Positions 13,901 to 25,049 of a stretch of DNA of 64,000 nucleotides are shown here, one piece after another (within the stretch, counting starts at the first letter, position 1; every line of letters starts with the position of its first letter). The notes beneath the pieces are model-generated. The model saw nothing but the letters and a program-made list of their open reading frames with translations, ran no database searches and was not told the origin of the DNA. The stretch lies in contig JACONQ010000009.1 in the NCBI GenBank assembly GCA_014281115.1, positions 496,001-560,000 of the forward strand. Reading direction: 5' to 3'. The position numbers and the translations under genes were made by a program. This DNA comes from Laburnicola sp. R22_1. Its lineage: Eukaryota; Ascomycota; Dothideomycetes; Pleosporales; Didymosphaeriaceae.

Positions 13901-14290
13901 TTAGAGAATGTAATACAAGTTTTTAGATAGGCGCTTTAAGGCTCTACTATATTTTAAAACTATAATAGGGGTAGTAGGCTATTATTAAATAGCCTCTATA
14001 AGTACTCTATATTTGCCTTCTTAGGCACCTTCTAATAAAAGTGGTTTTCGATACAGCGTTTAGTCTAGCTCTAATAGCTAACTACCTATAAGTAAGTATC
14101 TAATATTTCCTATATTTATTAGTACTTTAGTTTAAAAATATTCTAAAAATATTTAGAATATATTTAGAATATATTTAGAATATATTTAGAATATATTTAG
14201 AATATATTTAGAATATATTTAGAATATATTTAGAATATATTTAGAATATATTTAGAATATATTTATACCTAGTATAGACGCTTTAGATAT
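10980..14290. repeat. array of an AT-rich motif recurring about every 240 bp
   Basis: A motif of about 25-30 bp, roughly TTAGAAATATATT followed by AATATATTTAAA (two tandem 12-mers), recurs near 10992, 11211, 11398, 11691, 11961, 12189, 12379, 12628, 12900, 13121, 13351, 13605, 13872 and 14131. Spacings run from about 190 to 290 bp. The spacers look unrelated to each other by eye. No gene is readable. The array resumes at 22490-22990 after the nested transposons. Confidence 0.55.
14149..14262. repeat. 12-bp tandem repeat (TTTAGAATATAT)
   Basis: About nine to ten uninterrupted copies of the 12-mer. It coincides with the last motif of the roughly 240-bp array before the transposon nest and looks like a local expansion of that motif. 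Confidence 0.9.
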
Positions 14291-15888
14291 AGCGTATATA
14301 TTACTCTTTATAGGTTATAGTAATTCTTCTGTATAAATCTTTGCTATATGCTTATATAATAAGCTACAGTTTCTTACTCTCTATCTCTTTTTACTACTAT
14401 AATAGCCTTTTAAGTTTACTAAATATTCTTATAAAGCGCTAAGGTAATCTTAACATATAAATACCTTTATAGTCTATTCTAAAGGTATTTATAGTGCTTT
14501 ATAACTATATATATATACTTTAATTTTTATGCTATATAGTAGGGTAACACAAAAAAAGCGCCTAGTAAAAAGATACCTTTCTAAAAGTTTTATAACTAAC
14601 CTAGATTATAAGCGAGTCGCCCTTATAAGCGAGTCGCCTACCTTATTAACTTTCTATAACGCGTTACCTATAAACTATAATGGCTTAACTAACTTCTACT
14701 TAATTGCCCTGCAATAAAGCAGATATCTATCTTACTATTCTAGCTATTAATTAGAACCAAATTTAGACTATATAAGAGGCTGTATAGGCTTATAATATCC
14801 CCCAATTAACGCTGCGCGACTAATGCGTCAGAAAGCCTGCGCAACGTAATTGCCAGCCCAACTTAAAAAAGCTTACTAAGCTAGAAGAGGAGGTGATTAT
14901 TAAGTATATACTTAATCTAGATTCGCGAGGGTTTGCGTCTACTCTAGAAGCTATACAGAATATGGCGGATAAGTTGCTCGCTGAGCGCGGCAGTGGCTAG
15001 GTCGGTTAATAGTGGTCTAGAAACTTTGTTAAGCGAATAGACAGCCTTACTACGCGGTTTAATCGACCGTACAACCACTAGAGAGCACTCTGCGAGGATC
15101 TAAAAGCTATATAACGCTAGTTTAACCTTGTAGCGCGTACAAAGGCCACCTATGGTATTTATAATAAGGACACCTTTAACTTCGACAAGACTAGCTTTCT
15201 AATAGGTAAGATATCCTCCTAGCTAGTTATTATAGGATTAGAGAGACGTAGCTGGCCAAAAGCAATCTAGCTAGGTAATAGCGAATAGGTCACGGTAATC
15301 TATAGAATTAACGCTGCTAGGTGGGCAATCCCGCCCTTTATTATTTTCGCTAGCTAGTATTACCTCTCTGCCTAGTATAAGGGCGAGGATATACTAGGCA
15401 ACTAGACTATTAGGCTTAGTAACAATAGTTAGACTACTAATAAGCTTAGTATTGCCTAGCTATAGCACTTTATTAAGCATATAGTAGCGCGTAGGGTAGG
15501 CGCGCGCTAGCTACTTATACTTAACAGCTATAAGAGCCACAAGTCGCTTAAATTCCAAGAAATCTGCAAGAATAACAATATTTATACTCTCTATATGCCG
15601 CCATATTCGTCGTACCTTCTGCAGCCACTAGACGTTAGCTGTTTCTCGCCATTAAAGCGGGCGTACAGGTGCCAAGTGTCGAGCCTAATACGCGACTATA
15701 TTAACTATATTACTAAGCTTAAGTTCCTACCTGCCTTCCGCGCCGCTTACAACTAGTTAATTACAAAGGAGAATATCTGCGCAAGCTTTTAGGGCGCTAG
15801 ACTAGCCCTATACAATCTAGAGGGAGTAATCTTAAAGCTTAATATTAAGCTAAGGACGCCATCGCTAGCAACCCTACTAGAGGCTATA

Positions 15889-18023
15889 CCGTGGGTCACC
15901 ACCTCGTGCACGGCCCCACCTCGTGCACGGCCAACACCAAATCTCCCGCACTTTCAGAATCGCTTTACACCACCAATATACACCTAATAAAGGCTGCCCT
16001 AGAGTTGTTAAAATCGCTGAAGCTTGGAGAGAAGCCTAATTATACTTAGACTGCGAAAAAGTATGGTGTTAATCGAACGTTGCTGTTGAAGCGTCACCGC
16101 GGGGTTATTGGCAGCTATGCGGAGAAAGTCGATAATATGCGCCTTCTTAACTCTACACAGGAAACTAAGCTCGTACAATATATTGATAAGCTCTGTGTAC
16201 GAGGGCTACCACCTACAAGGGAGATAATACGGAATTTCGCAGCAGAAATAGTAGGAAAAGAGCCAGGAAAAAACTGGGTTGATCGCTTTATTGCGCGGCA
16301 TCACATTGAGCTTGTATCTTGATAGGCATCCGGCATCGATTCCACACGCCACAGAGCTGACTCTGCCTTTAAATACGCCCTATATTTTAAGCTCCTAGAC
16401 CAGAAGATAACTCAGTACGATATCGAGGCTCGCAATATCTACAATATGGATAAGAAGGGCTTCTTAATTAGTGTGCTGTCAAAAATGAAGCGCGTGTTCT
16501 CCCGCCATCGATATAATCACGGAGGCGTGAAATAAGCACTCTAGGACGGCAACAAGGAGTAGATAACTATGATAGCCTGTATTTGCGCCAACAGTAGCTA
16601 TCTTACGCCTGCGCTAATTTATTAGGCTGTTTCTGGCAAGATACAAGACTTATGGCTTTAAGATTTCGACCCTATAGAGCACAAAACCTTCTTCGCCTCA
16701 TCGCCCAGTGGATGGACTAACAATAAGCTAGGGCGTATATGGCTTAAACAGGTGTTCAATCGCGAAACAAAAGCAAAGGCAAGACGATTATATTGTCTAC
16801 TTATCCTTAACAGCTATAGCTCACATATATTAATAGAGTTTATTAAGTTTTGCGACAACAATTAGATTCTTCTGGCCATCTATCCTCCCTACGCTACCCA
16901 CACCTTGCAGCCGCTTAACGTCTGCCTTTTCAAGCCTCTATCAACTGCCTACTTAAACGAGCTCTCCGAGTTCATGTTATAGCTGCCAGGGCATCTCCGC
17001 GATTACAAAAAGAGACTTCTTCCGCTTGTTCTATAATGCCTGGCATACAACGTTTAAGGAAAAGACGATCTTAACAGCTTTTTAAGTCACAGGGCTTTCG
17101 CCGTTAGACCTAGAGGCTATACTTAAGAAGTTTAAAATAGAGGAGACTGAGAGGCCCTTATTAAGCAATAGTACTACTTCCGTACTTAGCGCTTCAGATT
17201 AGAGAAAGATTGAGCGATTACTGCGCCAGATAGTGGAGGATATCTACGATTGACGCTCCCAACAGCTAAGCCAGACGATTCACGTGATGGCTGTACAAAA
17301 ACAGCTCCTCTAGTATAAAAACAAGCGACTTAGAGGGGCCTTTGTCAATAAGAAGAAGTGCTGTTAACATGGCAGGCCTCTATTACTTAAGGCACCGTAG
17401 GAGTATAATAGTAGAGCTATATTCTAGTCGCCATCTAAAGTTAAGGACACCCGCGATCGCCAAGCACAAAAGGATGCCAACAAGCAGCTACTATAACAAT
17501 AGAAGTCCAAGGAGATTAAGCGTAGGGAGCAGCAGAAGCAGGAGAAGGCTACTATGCTTAAAGAGAGGTAGCGCATAAGAGAGGTGGCCAAAGAAATACG
17601 CCTTTAAGAACAGCGCGAGAAGGCTGTGTAGCGCGAAGAAGCTAGGATCGCGCGCGAAGCCAAAAAGCAACTCTAACAAGATATACAATTCTCTAAAAAG
17701 GGTAATAGACGCTGTTAAAAGGCCTTTACACTACCTTCTCAAGTCGCTGAGGAGATAGAGGATGTTGGTGTGGATATATTATCTGTAGTTAATGTGGTGC
17801 CTATACCCGGCCCTGCCACGCGCACCCGCAAAGTACGCCTCCTACAGAGGTATCGCACGTAGTTTATTGTTACCAATTAATTAAATAGGTCCTTAAAAGC
17901 CCTCCACTAAAAAATCTCGCGATAATACAATATATATGCGACTCTACAGCTGCAAAAGTTGTGGGTGTGGGCATCTGGAAACCGTGCACCAGGTGGGGCC
18001 GTGCACCAGGTGGTGACCCACGG
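15889..18023 (+). mobile_element. pogo/Fot1-type element B, nested in A
   Basis: A 2,135-bp element with 42-bp TIRs at 15889-15930 and 17982-18023, starting CCGTGGGTCACC, and TA duplications at 15887-15888 and 18024-18025. Each TIR holds two tandem 17-bp units (CCACCTCGTGCACGGCC on the left). In both left units one position is C, and in both right units it is G, so the two units within one end have stayed identical while the ends differ. Confidence 0.92.
15978..17880 (+). pseudogene. CENP-B/DDE_1 transposase of element B, inactivated
   Basis: The longest open part (to 16322) encodes an HTH_Tnp_Tc5-like region ending KNWVDRFIARHHIELVS. After TGA TAG the same frame continues with IYNMDKKGFLISV (first catalytic Asp), RLYCLLILNSYSSHILIEF (second site with Asp changed to Asn) and IYPPYATHTLQPLNV. 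It is closely related in layout to the transposase of element D (50640-52484). The start is placed at an ATA likely derived from ATG, and the end is approximate. The C-terminal part is basic and charged. Confidence 0.75.
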
Positions 18024-18449
18024 TATAGGAGGCTAAAACACCTAGCAATATGCGCGAACTAGAGGCTTAATTAACGTTAATTCGCGAGCGGATTCGCGCG
18101 CATAAAAGCTTGTCACCTGCTTCTATTATTAAGAGGCTTAATTAGCTAGAAAGAGGCTCTTCTAAAGTAATGCATTAAATGGCGCTTATGCGCGAGCAAA
18201 TCTTAAGCCTTAAGAGAGCAAATAAGGCCGCTACAACGCGCAAGAATTGTAAAAAGAAGCGAATTAAGAAGCAAGGCACCCTATTAAAGGCAGAGGGAGA
18301 GGATATTATTACTTAAAGGGCTATTAAGCAGCAACTTAAGGGAGAAACGCGTTAAGGCAAGGCGCGATTAGGTACGAGCCAGCAGGCCTTAGCGCGCTGC
18401 GGTCGCTACAGAGAGACTGGCCATAACTCACAAACACGTGAAAAGCGTA

Positions 18450-20239
18450 AGCTAGCGTACAAGGATCCTGATCACCCGGTGTTTCTGATCACCCCATCAA
18501 AACACGACACCTGAACAAAACACGCGATATCTCTCTACAACGCTCATCAATATGGACGCCCGCGAGCATGCTATACAATCCGCTATTCGCGATTTCGCTG
18601 CAGGTCTTTATACAAGTCAGCGTGCAGCTGCAAAGGCGTACGGCATCTCCCAGTCTACGCTATTGATGCGACTCCGTGGCGTAACAACGAGCTCGCTCAG
18701 TCACCAGCACCAGCAGCGATTAACTCCTCGACAGGAGGACTTTCTAGTAGAATGGATCCTTGAAGAAGACGCGCGCGCCTGCCCTCCCTCACACGCTCGC
18801 GCGCGAGAAATGGCCAATCGAATCCTACGTATGAACGGCGACGATCGTCCTGTTGGCAAGCACTGGCTATACCACTTTATCAAGCGCCAGCCACGTATCG
18901 CCTCTGTAGTTAGCAGAAAGCTAGAGGCTTAGAGAGCTGATGCAGCGACTCTAGAGCAGTTGCGCGCGTTCCTAGAGCGCTATGAGCAGACTCGACAGCG
19001 GCTCAACATACAGGCGGAGAATACATACAATATGGATAAGACTGGCGTTGCTCTAGGAGTATGTACAAACACTAGAGTACTCTTTAGTAGTTAGAAAAAG
19101 AAGGCTTACATTCGGTCTCTAGAGAATTGCGAGTGGGTCTCTATAATTGAGTGCGTATCGGCGACAGGGCAGAAACTACGCTGCGCAGTTATCTTTAAAG
19201 GCCAGAGCCTACAGACTACCTGGTTCCCAGCTAAATCCGTGCCTAGCTGGCTCTATACAACCTCTGAGAATGGATGGACGTCGAAAGCGATAGGTGTTGA
19301 GTGGCTACAGCGTATATTCATACCTGAGACGGCTATAGGTGATGGCCAGTACCGCCTTCTTATCCTTGATGGTCACGGCAGCTATATTGATATAGACTTC
19401 CTTTGGCTCTGCAAGCAGCATCGAATCGAGCTCTTATACCTACCTGCGCACTCCTTACACGTCCTACAGCCTCTAGATCTTGCTCCTTTCTCTGTAATTA
19501 AGTCTAGTTACAGACGTTAGATCTAGGAGCTCGCATCACTCGACGACGCTGCGCCTGTTAAGAAGGAGCGCTTTATCACCTGCTATCATTAAGCTAGGGA
19601 GGAAGGCTTCACAGAGCGTGTGATTCGAGCTGGCTAGCAGGCATCTGGTATCTGCCCATTTAACATCAATCACGTGCTTAGCTTGTTGCAGGTCTCTTAG
19701 AGGCCTACTACGCCTACACGTTAGCAGCAGCCTCAGCAGCAGCTCCAGAGCTTCCTCTCGACTCCCTAGGGCCCTCACGATCTCTATATAGCGCAGCGCA
19801 GCGTCCAGAGCGTTGAGAATCTAGGTCGTACGACCTGGCTGCTCCTACAGAAAGCAGGTAAGGCTCTAGCAGCTGCAAATACTAGAGCTGCAGGCCTAGA
19901 AGCAGAGAAAAGACGCCTTGAGCAGCAGCTAGAGATATCTACCTCTCAGCGTCAGCGTAAGCGCGTTCGAGTAGACCCAAATCAACGCTTTGCAGAGGTA
20001 GAGAGTATTAGGGAGGCTATGCGCGCAGCTAAGGCTTCAGCAGTCCAACCACGTAGATCTACTATATTAAGCACCTTAGAAACAGCTGCTATAGCTACAG
20101 CAGCTGCAGCGCTTAAATCTATGTGTAGTCAATGGCAATTATAAGCAGCGTTGCTGAGATATCGCGCGTTTTGTGCAGGTGTCGCGTTTTGGTAGAGTGA
20201 TCAGAAACACCGGGTGATTAGGATCCTTGTACGCTAGCT
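18450..20239 (+). mobile_element. pogo/Fot1-type element E, nested in A
   Basis: A 1,790-bp element with TIRs beginning AGCTAGCGTACAAGGATCCT, flanked by TA at 18448-18449 and 20240-20241. CTGATCACCC is repeated within the left TIR at 18468 and 18485, exactly 17 bp apart; the right end has the same pair with one G-to-A change. CpA content is higher than in A, so it inserted later. Confidence 0.92.
18552..20144 (+). pseudogene. DDE_1 transposase of element E, inactivated
   Basis: One 531-codon frame starting at ATG 18552, with a handful of TAG/TAA stops (first at codon 127). The N-terminus is a psq/HTH pair: AAAKAYGISQSTLLMRL, then a Tc5-type domain ending KHWLYHFIKRQPRI. The DDE domain shows TYNMDKTGVALG (first Asp), RLLILDGHGSYIDIDF (second Asp intact) and YLPAHSLHVLQPLDLAPF. 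The C-terminus is a charged helical region (EAEKRRLEQQLEISTSQRQR). All catalytic Asp positions seen are intact; only stops inactivate it. Confidence 0.88.
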
Positions 20240-20822
20240 TACTATAGATACTACTTAAACTAGGACAGCTCTTATATTAATATTATTTTATTGCGTTGTG
20301 GATGTACAGGCTATAAAAGGCTAAGAGAGTTAACAAGGTGGGCGACTCGCTTATAAGGACGACTTGCTTATAATCTAGGTTAGGTGAGTTTTAATACTAT
20401 GTATATAAAAAGTATACCGTTTTAAAGAGAAGGTTTAGGAGATTTAGTATAGAAGGTTGGTAAGAGCTTAGTAATTAGCGCTAACTAGAGGTATCTTAGT
20501 AAAGTTAAGAGAATTTTTCTTAAAACGTTGACCCTATATAACTTTTTCTTCTACGTAGATAAAATTCTATAACTTATATAATATAGTTTAGTCTATAAGG
20601 ACTATATAACTTAATCTTTATTATAGGTTTATTTATAGAAATAATAATTATAAGGGAAAAGATAAAGATTAATTAATATTAAATAATTAGATAGAACTAG
20701 TAAATAATATATAACTAGTACTTAGTAAACTATTCTTTACCCTCTATAACGTTATTATAACGCTTAGGCAAAGATAGTATACAATAATCTATAGCCTCCT
20801 ATGGAATTAAATCCCACTCCTC

Positions 20823-21984
20823 TTATATAGCTCTTTTAAAGGCTTCTACACGAGATTTACTAGTTTCAAAGCCTAAAGAAGTCCTATTTCTTTTTTCTAG
20901 CCTATCTTTTAATAGACTCCAAACGTTTTCTATAGGATTTAAGTGTGGTGAATAGGGTGGATGCCCAAAAACAAAGACTTTATTCCTAGAAAACCACCTT
21001 TTCACCTGTGGAGTTCCGTGGATCTTCGAATTATCCTGTTGAAATTTCCAGCCTAGTTATAATTAGTATAAAGAATAAGATTATAAAAAATATAATATAT
21101 ATATATATTATATATATTAAAAGAAAAAAGAAAAAAGAAGAAAAAGGAGTACTTTACTTACCTCTTTTGAAAAGAGGTTTTAAGACAGGATTTAAACACT
21201 CCTGTATATATCTAGTGTTATTAAAGGTCCTCGTTTTAATAGGGTCCCTTAAAGGTACTAGTTTAGAACGTCCTCCTATCCAAATACAGCCCCAGACTGA
21301 GATAGAAATATCTCGCGCTTTTAGTGAATTAGTACTAGCTTAAAAAAAAGATATAAAAAGAGTAAAATAGCCCAATTATAGAGAAAAAAGGGCTCTATAA
21401 TTCTAGAATTTAAAAAAATTTAATAACTTACTAGTTGTTCGGTTTTTGCGCTGTTCAGCCCTAATTTTCGATTTTCCCCTTTTTCTTATATATTCTTGCC
21501 TATTACCATGCCCCCTTTGGATAGTAGACTCGTCAGAAAATATAACTTTAGCAATGTTAATATTTTCTAGCTCCTTAACTATCTCTTTAGTCCAGAATTC
21601 TCTTCTTTTAGCTCTTTCTTTAGTCAAATAGGCCTTTTTCTTAGAGACGTTAAAAGAATAGTCTTCTCCTTTTAAAACTCTCTGTAACATCCTCTTAGTA
21701 AAGCCAAAACTATTCTCTTCTAATAGCCTCTTATTTGTCTTCTTAGGGCTTTTAGTTAAATCCCTATTAATAACTATTTTCTTCCTAGAAGTAACCTTAG
21801 TTACTCTCCCTTGTTTTACCCCTTTTAATAAGTTATCTCCCTTATTATTCTTATTAATACGTCTAATAGCAGTCTTAATAGATGGTAGAGGCTTATTAAG
21901 GGTAGTAGCAATAGTAGAATTAGAAGTATTTGCTTTTTTAAGTAAAGAAACTTGACTCTCGAGTTTTGACAATTTTGGCTCCAT
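20823..21984 (-). CDS. Tc1/mariner transposase (element F), three exons, tail truncated
   Basis: Spliced as complement of 21432-21984, 21162-21317 and 20823-21052: 939 nt, 312 aa. Introns of 114 nt (21318-21431) and 109 nt (21053-21161) both start GTAAGT, end AG and carry TACTAAT-like branch sites, and splicing keeps phase 1 throughout. The product has an N-terminal HTH region, VIFSDEST (first Asp), SVWGCIW, FQQDNSKIHG (second Asp) and YSPHLNPIENVW (third Glu), so the Tc1-like DDE triad is intact. The frame beyond the stop continues in homology for about 31 codons to 20730, broken only by TAA and TAG of the CAA/CAG-to-stop kind. The family norm is about 340 aa. TIRs were not identified. Confidence 0.85.
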
Positions 21985-22436
21985 TCGAGGAAATATAAAA
22001 GAGAAAATTTACTAGACAAAAGATATTATATTATTCTATGATCTTAGTAATAAATCACGTGATTTAATTAACTTTTACAATCACGCAATTTTTTAACCTT
22101 AAATGATTTCTTAATTAAGTTATATAAATACTCCGAAACTTTGCGTACGTAATCCACACTAAGCCTAGAATAGCTAGTAAAAATATTAGCCTAGTAGCAT
22201 ACTAAATAAAAAAGTCATAACGTCTTAAAAATTGCCTTTTTAGAAACACTAAGTTTAGAAATAGATACCTTAAGGACGCTGCTTAGTAAGCACGTAAACA
22301 GTACCTAATCTTAATCTCCTATATTTCTTCTTTAAAACTGTATACTTTTTATTTACATAGTATTACATCTCACTTAGTTATATAACTTTTAAAAAAGTAT
22401 CTTTTTACTAGGCGCTTTTTTTGTGTCACCCTACTG

Positions 22437-25040
22437 TACTATTAAGAAAAGGTAAGGTAGCTTTTCTAGTAGGGTACGCCTTCCTCTTTAAATATTAGAT
22501 TTTAAATATACTTTAAATATATTTAAGCACTTACTAATAATACCTAGTCTAGTATCTATTTTCTAGTAGGGTATACACTACCTACTAGCTGCGCTACACT
22601 TATAATATACGTAACTTCCTCTTTATATATTTTAAGGTATATTAATAATAGAAAAGCATAGATTATCTCTTATATATATAATATAGAACTTAGCTTTTTA
22701 TTAGAGCTTTTTAGTATAAAAGGTGTAAGCATCTATATAACTATATTATAAATATATTTAGAATGTATTTACGGAGTAGATATATATTAGCTAGCTACTT
22801 AATCTTATTATTAAGTTCTAGATTATAATCTAAGTTAATATATAGGTCTGCACCTAGCTTCTATATTGGATTATAGGGCGCATCTAATAGTTTACATTGT
22901 GATATTAGATTATATATAGGATCTATTTTTAAATAGATTTAGAATAACTTAATAAAATATTTAGAATAAGTTTAAGAGAAAAAGAGTTAATCTAAGCTAA
23001 TACTAAAAAAATTTACTACCTATTTTAGTAAGGTAGGCTAAGTTATTATAGGACAGTATTAGGCGATAATAAAAGCACTATTAAATAAGCTGCCTCCTAG
23101 TGGCATTATCCTAATTAGGGGCCAACCTTTAATTTCTCCTCTATAGCTTCTATATTAAGCTTAGTAGGTATATATAAACAAAAAAATTTCTCTACTTACT
23201 TTCTCTAGTATATTTTAAGCCTACTTAATACTAAGGCGTTTATATAGACTAGGCTATAAATAATATATTTATTATAAGATACTATATAGTAGGAAGGCTA
23301 GAAATATAAAAGAGCAAAGAGTATATATTTAAAAAAATAAAAGACAAATTCTTATAGAGTTATATTAGTGTGTCTCTTAGACTATATAGGGTCTAGTATA
23401 TAATATCCTTTTTAGTGTACTGCAAAGCACTCTATACTATAAAAATTCATTATAGAAGCATCTTACCTATTCTCTATATAATATACTCTGCTAAAATAGT
23501 TTTAGTTTACTTCTTTTAAATATTCTCCTTAAGCTACTGGCTAGTTACTAGAAAAATATATTAAGTTTACTTATACTATTACTTATTCTTTCTTTTCCCT
23601 TATAAACCATACTTACTTAATATGCTAATAATAGAATATTAGTCTATTAAATATTAGAATTTAGGGAATCTAAGTAATAGTTCTATTATATAACTATATA
23701 TTCTAAAACTTTGTAAAGATATAGGTTAGAGGATAATATACTTTAGATTTATTTATAAAAAGGGTATTCTATATATAATTTTAGCCATCGCACCTAGTAA
23801 GTCTAGCGCGCTTATATTATAGACTATATTATATCCTATTATATTGTTTATTTAGTGTTAATTACCCGTTTTAACTATATTTTTTTAATTTAAGCCTGCG
23901 TAGGTTGGGATAGAAAGGCCGCTCTAGTCTAGCGCCTAAAAATATAGTCTACTCCTAGTCTCTGCTAACATCATAATAGTTTATAAGGATAGTTTATAAA
24001 CTATACACTTGCTTTACTATTTATAAGTGCTCTAATACTATTAATTTACTTAAAGCGTGTATAGTAAACTAACTCTTACTTTATTATTACTATTATTAGT
24101 AATTGTGCTATATTTGCGCGCTACTACGCAGCACACACTTATAACACGCTTATCTAATACTATAACTATAAGAATTTAACGCATCTATGCAACACTCTTC
24201 TCCCCTAGTAACTTATTAATAAACACCTTTATCTTCTCTTTGGTACCTTTAATTCTGCCCTTATTTATCTCCTTTCTAATATATAGTAATAGGAGGTAGT
24301 ATAGGCATAGTAGGAAGTCTCTATATCTATTACTGCGCCTATAGTTACTAATCTATAGCTAGCCTAACTAGTTTACTAGGACTGCCTTGCATAGACTAAG
24401 ATATACCTTCTTCTACTTTAACCTATTAATAATCTTCTAGATAGAGTAGTACTCTAGTGTAGAGCTAATAATAGTAGTAAGTAAATAGAGATTATACTTT
24501 TAGGCAGCGTTAACTGCTATATTAGCTATAATGTTAGTACTAGAACCTAGGAAAATAGTAGGAAATAGGACAATAGTAGAAGTCTTCTTAAGATTAACTT
24601 TAATATAAAGATAAAGTATTAGTGTACCTATAGTGTATATAAGCTTCTACTTAGCATATATCTTATAAATAGCACAAACCTACTATTATAATAGCTGTTG
24701 CTTCTAGTAATATCTTTAGGAATAATAGTAGAGGAGGGAGATAATAGTTGCAATAAGCACCTTATCTCTCCTTTTTCTACCCTTAACTATAGTATAGTAA
24801 TGTGGCCTTATGTATAGTTTTATAAGTAGATTTTTTTTAGTTAGAGTAGACGCGCTAAGCTTGCTTAGCATGCTTATAATACGCTAACTTCTTTTTATTA
24901 ATACTACTTTAAAACGCTTATCTATATTAATAATAGTAGTAGAAATAACTACTATTATTGTAATATTATTATTAGAAACCCCTTAGTCGTAAAAAATAAA
25001 AATAAACTATATTATATCCTATATATAGCTATACCTAACT
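22437..25040. other. RIP-mutated DNA; continuation of the 240-bp-spaced motif
   Basis: The AT-rich motif seen at 10.98-14.29 kb returns near 22490, 22740 and 22925, so element G split one array. From about 23000 to 25040 the DNA is TpA-saturated with no readable gene, although GC-richer stretches near 24100-24250 suggest the edge of another element. Confidence 0.45.
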
Positions 25041-25049
25041 AGTATAAGT

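Larger units (their letters stand above)
14680..20258 (+). pseudogene. pogo/Fot1 DDE_1 transposase of element A, split
   Basis: Removing B plus one TA (2,137 bp) and E plus one TA (1,792 bp) leaves 1,650 nt, exactly 550 codons in one frame, with many TAG/TAA stops. Visible are a CENP-B-type HTH region (LDSRGFASTLEAIQNMADKL), the first catalytic Asp in FNFDKTSF, LLILNSYKSHKSL near the second Asp site (Asp replaced by Asn), and YMPPYSSYLLQPLDVSCF. The C-terminus has RCGRYRETGHNSQT, a zinc-knuckle-like motif with mutated cysteines. Element C's transposase has the same order and nearly the same length (551 codons). Confidence 0.85.
14593..20388 (+). mobile_element. pogo/Fot1-type element A (hosts B and E)
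   Basis: Inverted ends near 14593-14660 and 20320-20388 share CCTAGATTATAAGC. Within each end the unit TTATAAGCGAGTCGCCC is repeated in direct orientation at exactly 17 bp (14606 and 14623). The element carries a 550-codon transposase interrupted by elements B and E. Exact termini are uncertain by a few bases because of RIP. Confidence 0.75.
14537..22436. mobile_element. outer DNA element G (host of the nest)
   Basis: About 60 bp at 14537-14597 and the reverse complement of about 22380-22436 match closely, sharing ACACAAAAAAAGCGCC and TAGTAAAAAGATAC. Both ends abut TA (14535-14536, 22437-22438); the right end begins CAGTAGGGTGAC and the left is its RIPed form TAGTAGGGTAAC. After removing nested A and F, about 0.7 kb of G remains (20389-about 20690 and about 22060-22380), with no readable transposase. 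It is probably a non-autonomous or decayed element. Confidence 0.6.

Noticed and set aside
10980..14290. CRISPR-like look of a short repeat with regular spacers
   Set aside because: Eukaryotic RIPed DNA, spacers of about 200 bp, degenerate repeats, no cas genes.
14529..14717. 62-codon open frame
   Set aside because: It spans the terminal repeats of elements G and A; it is TIR sequence, not a gene.
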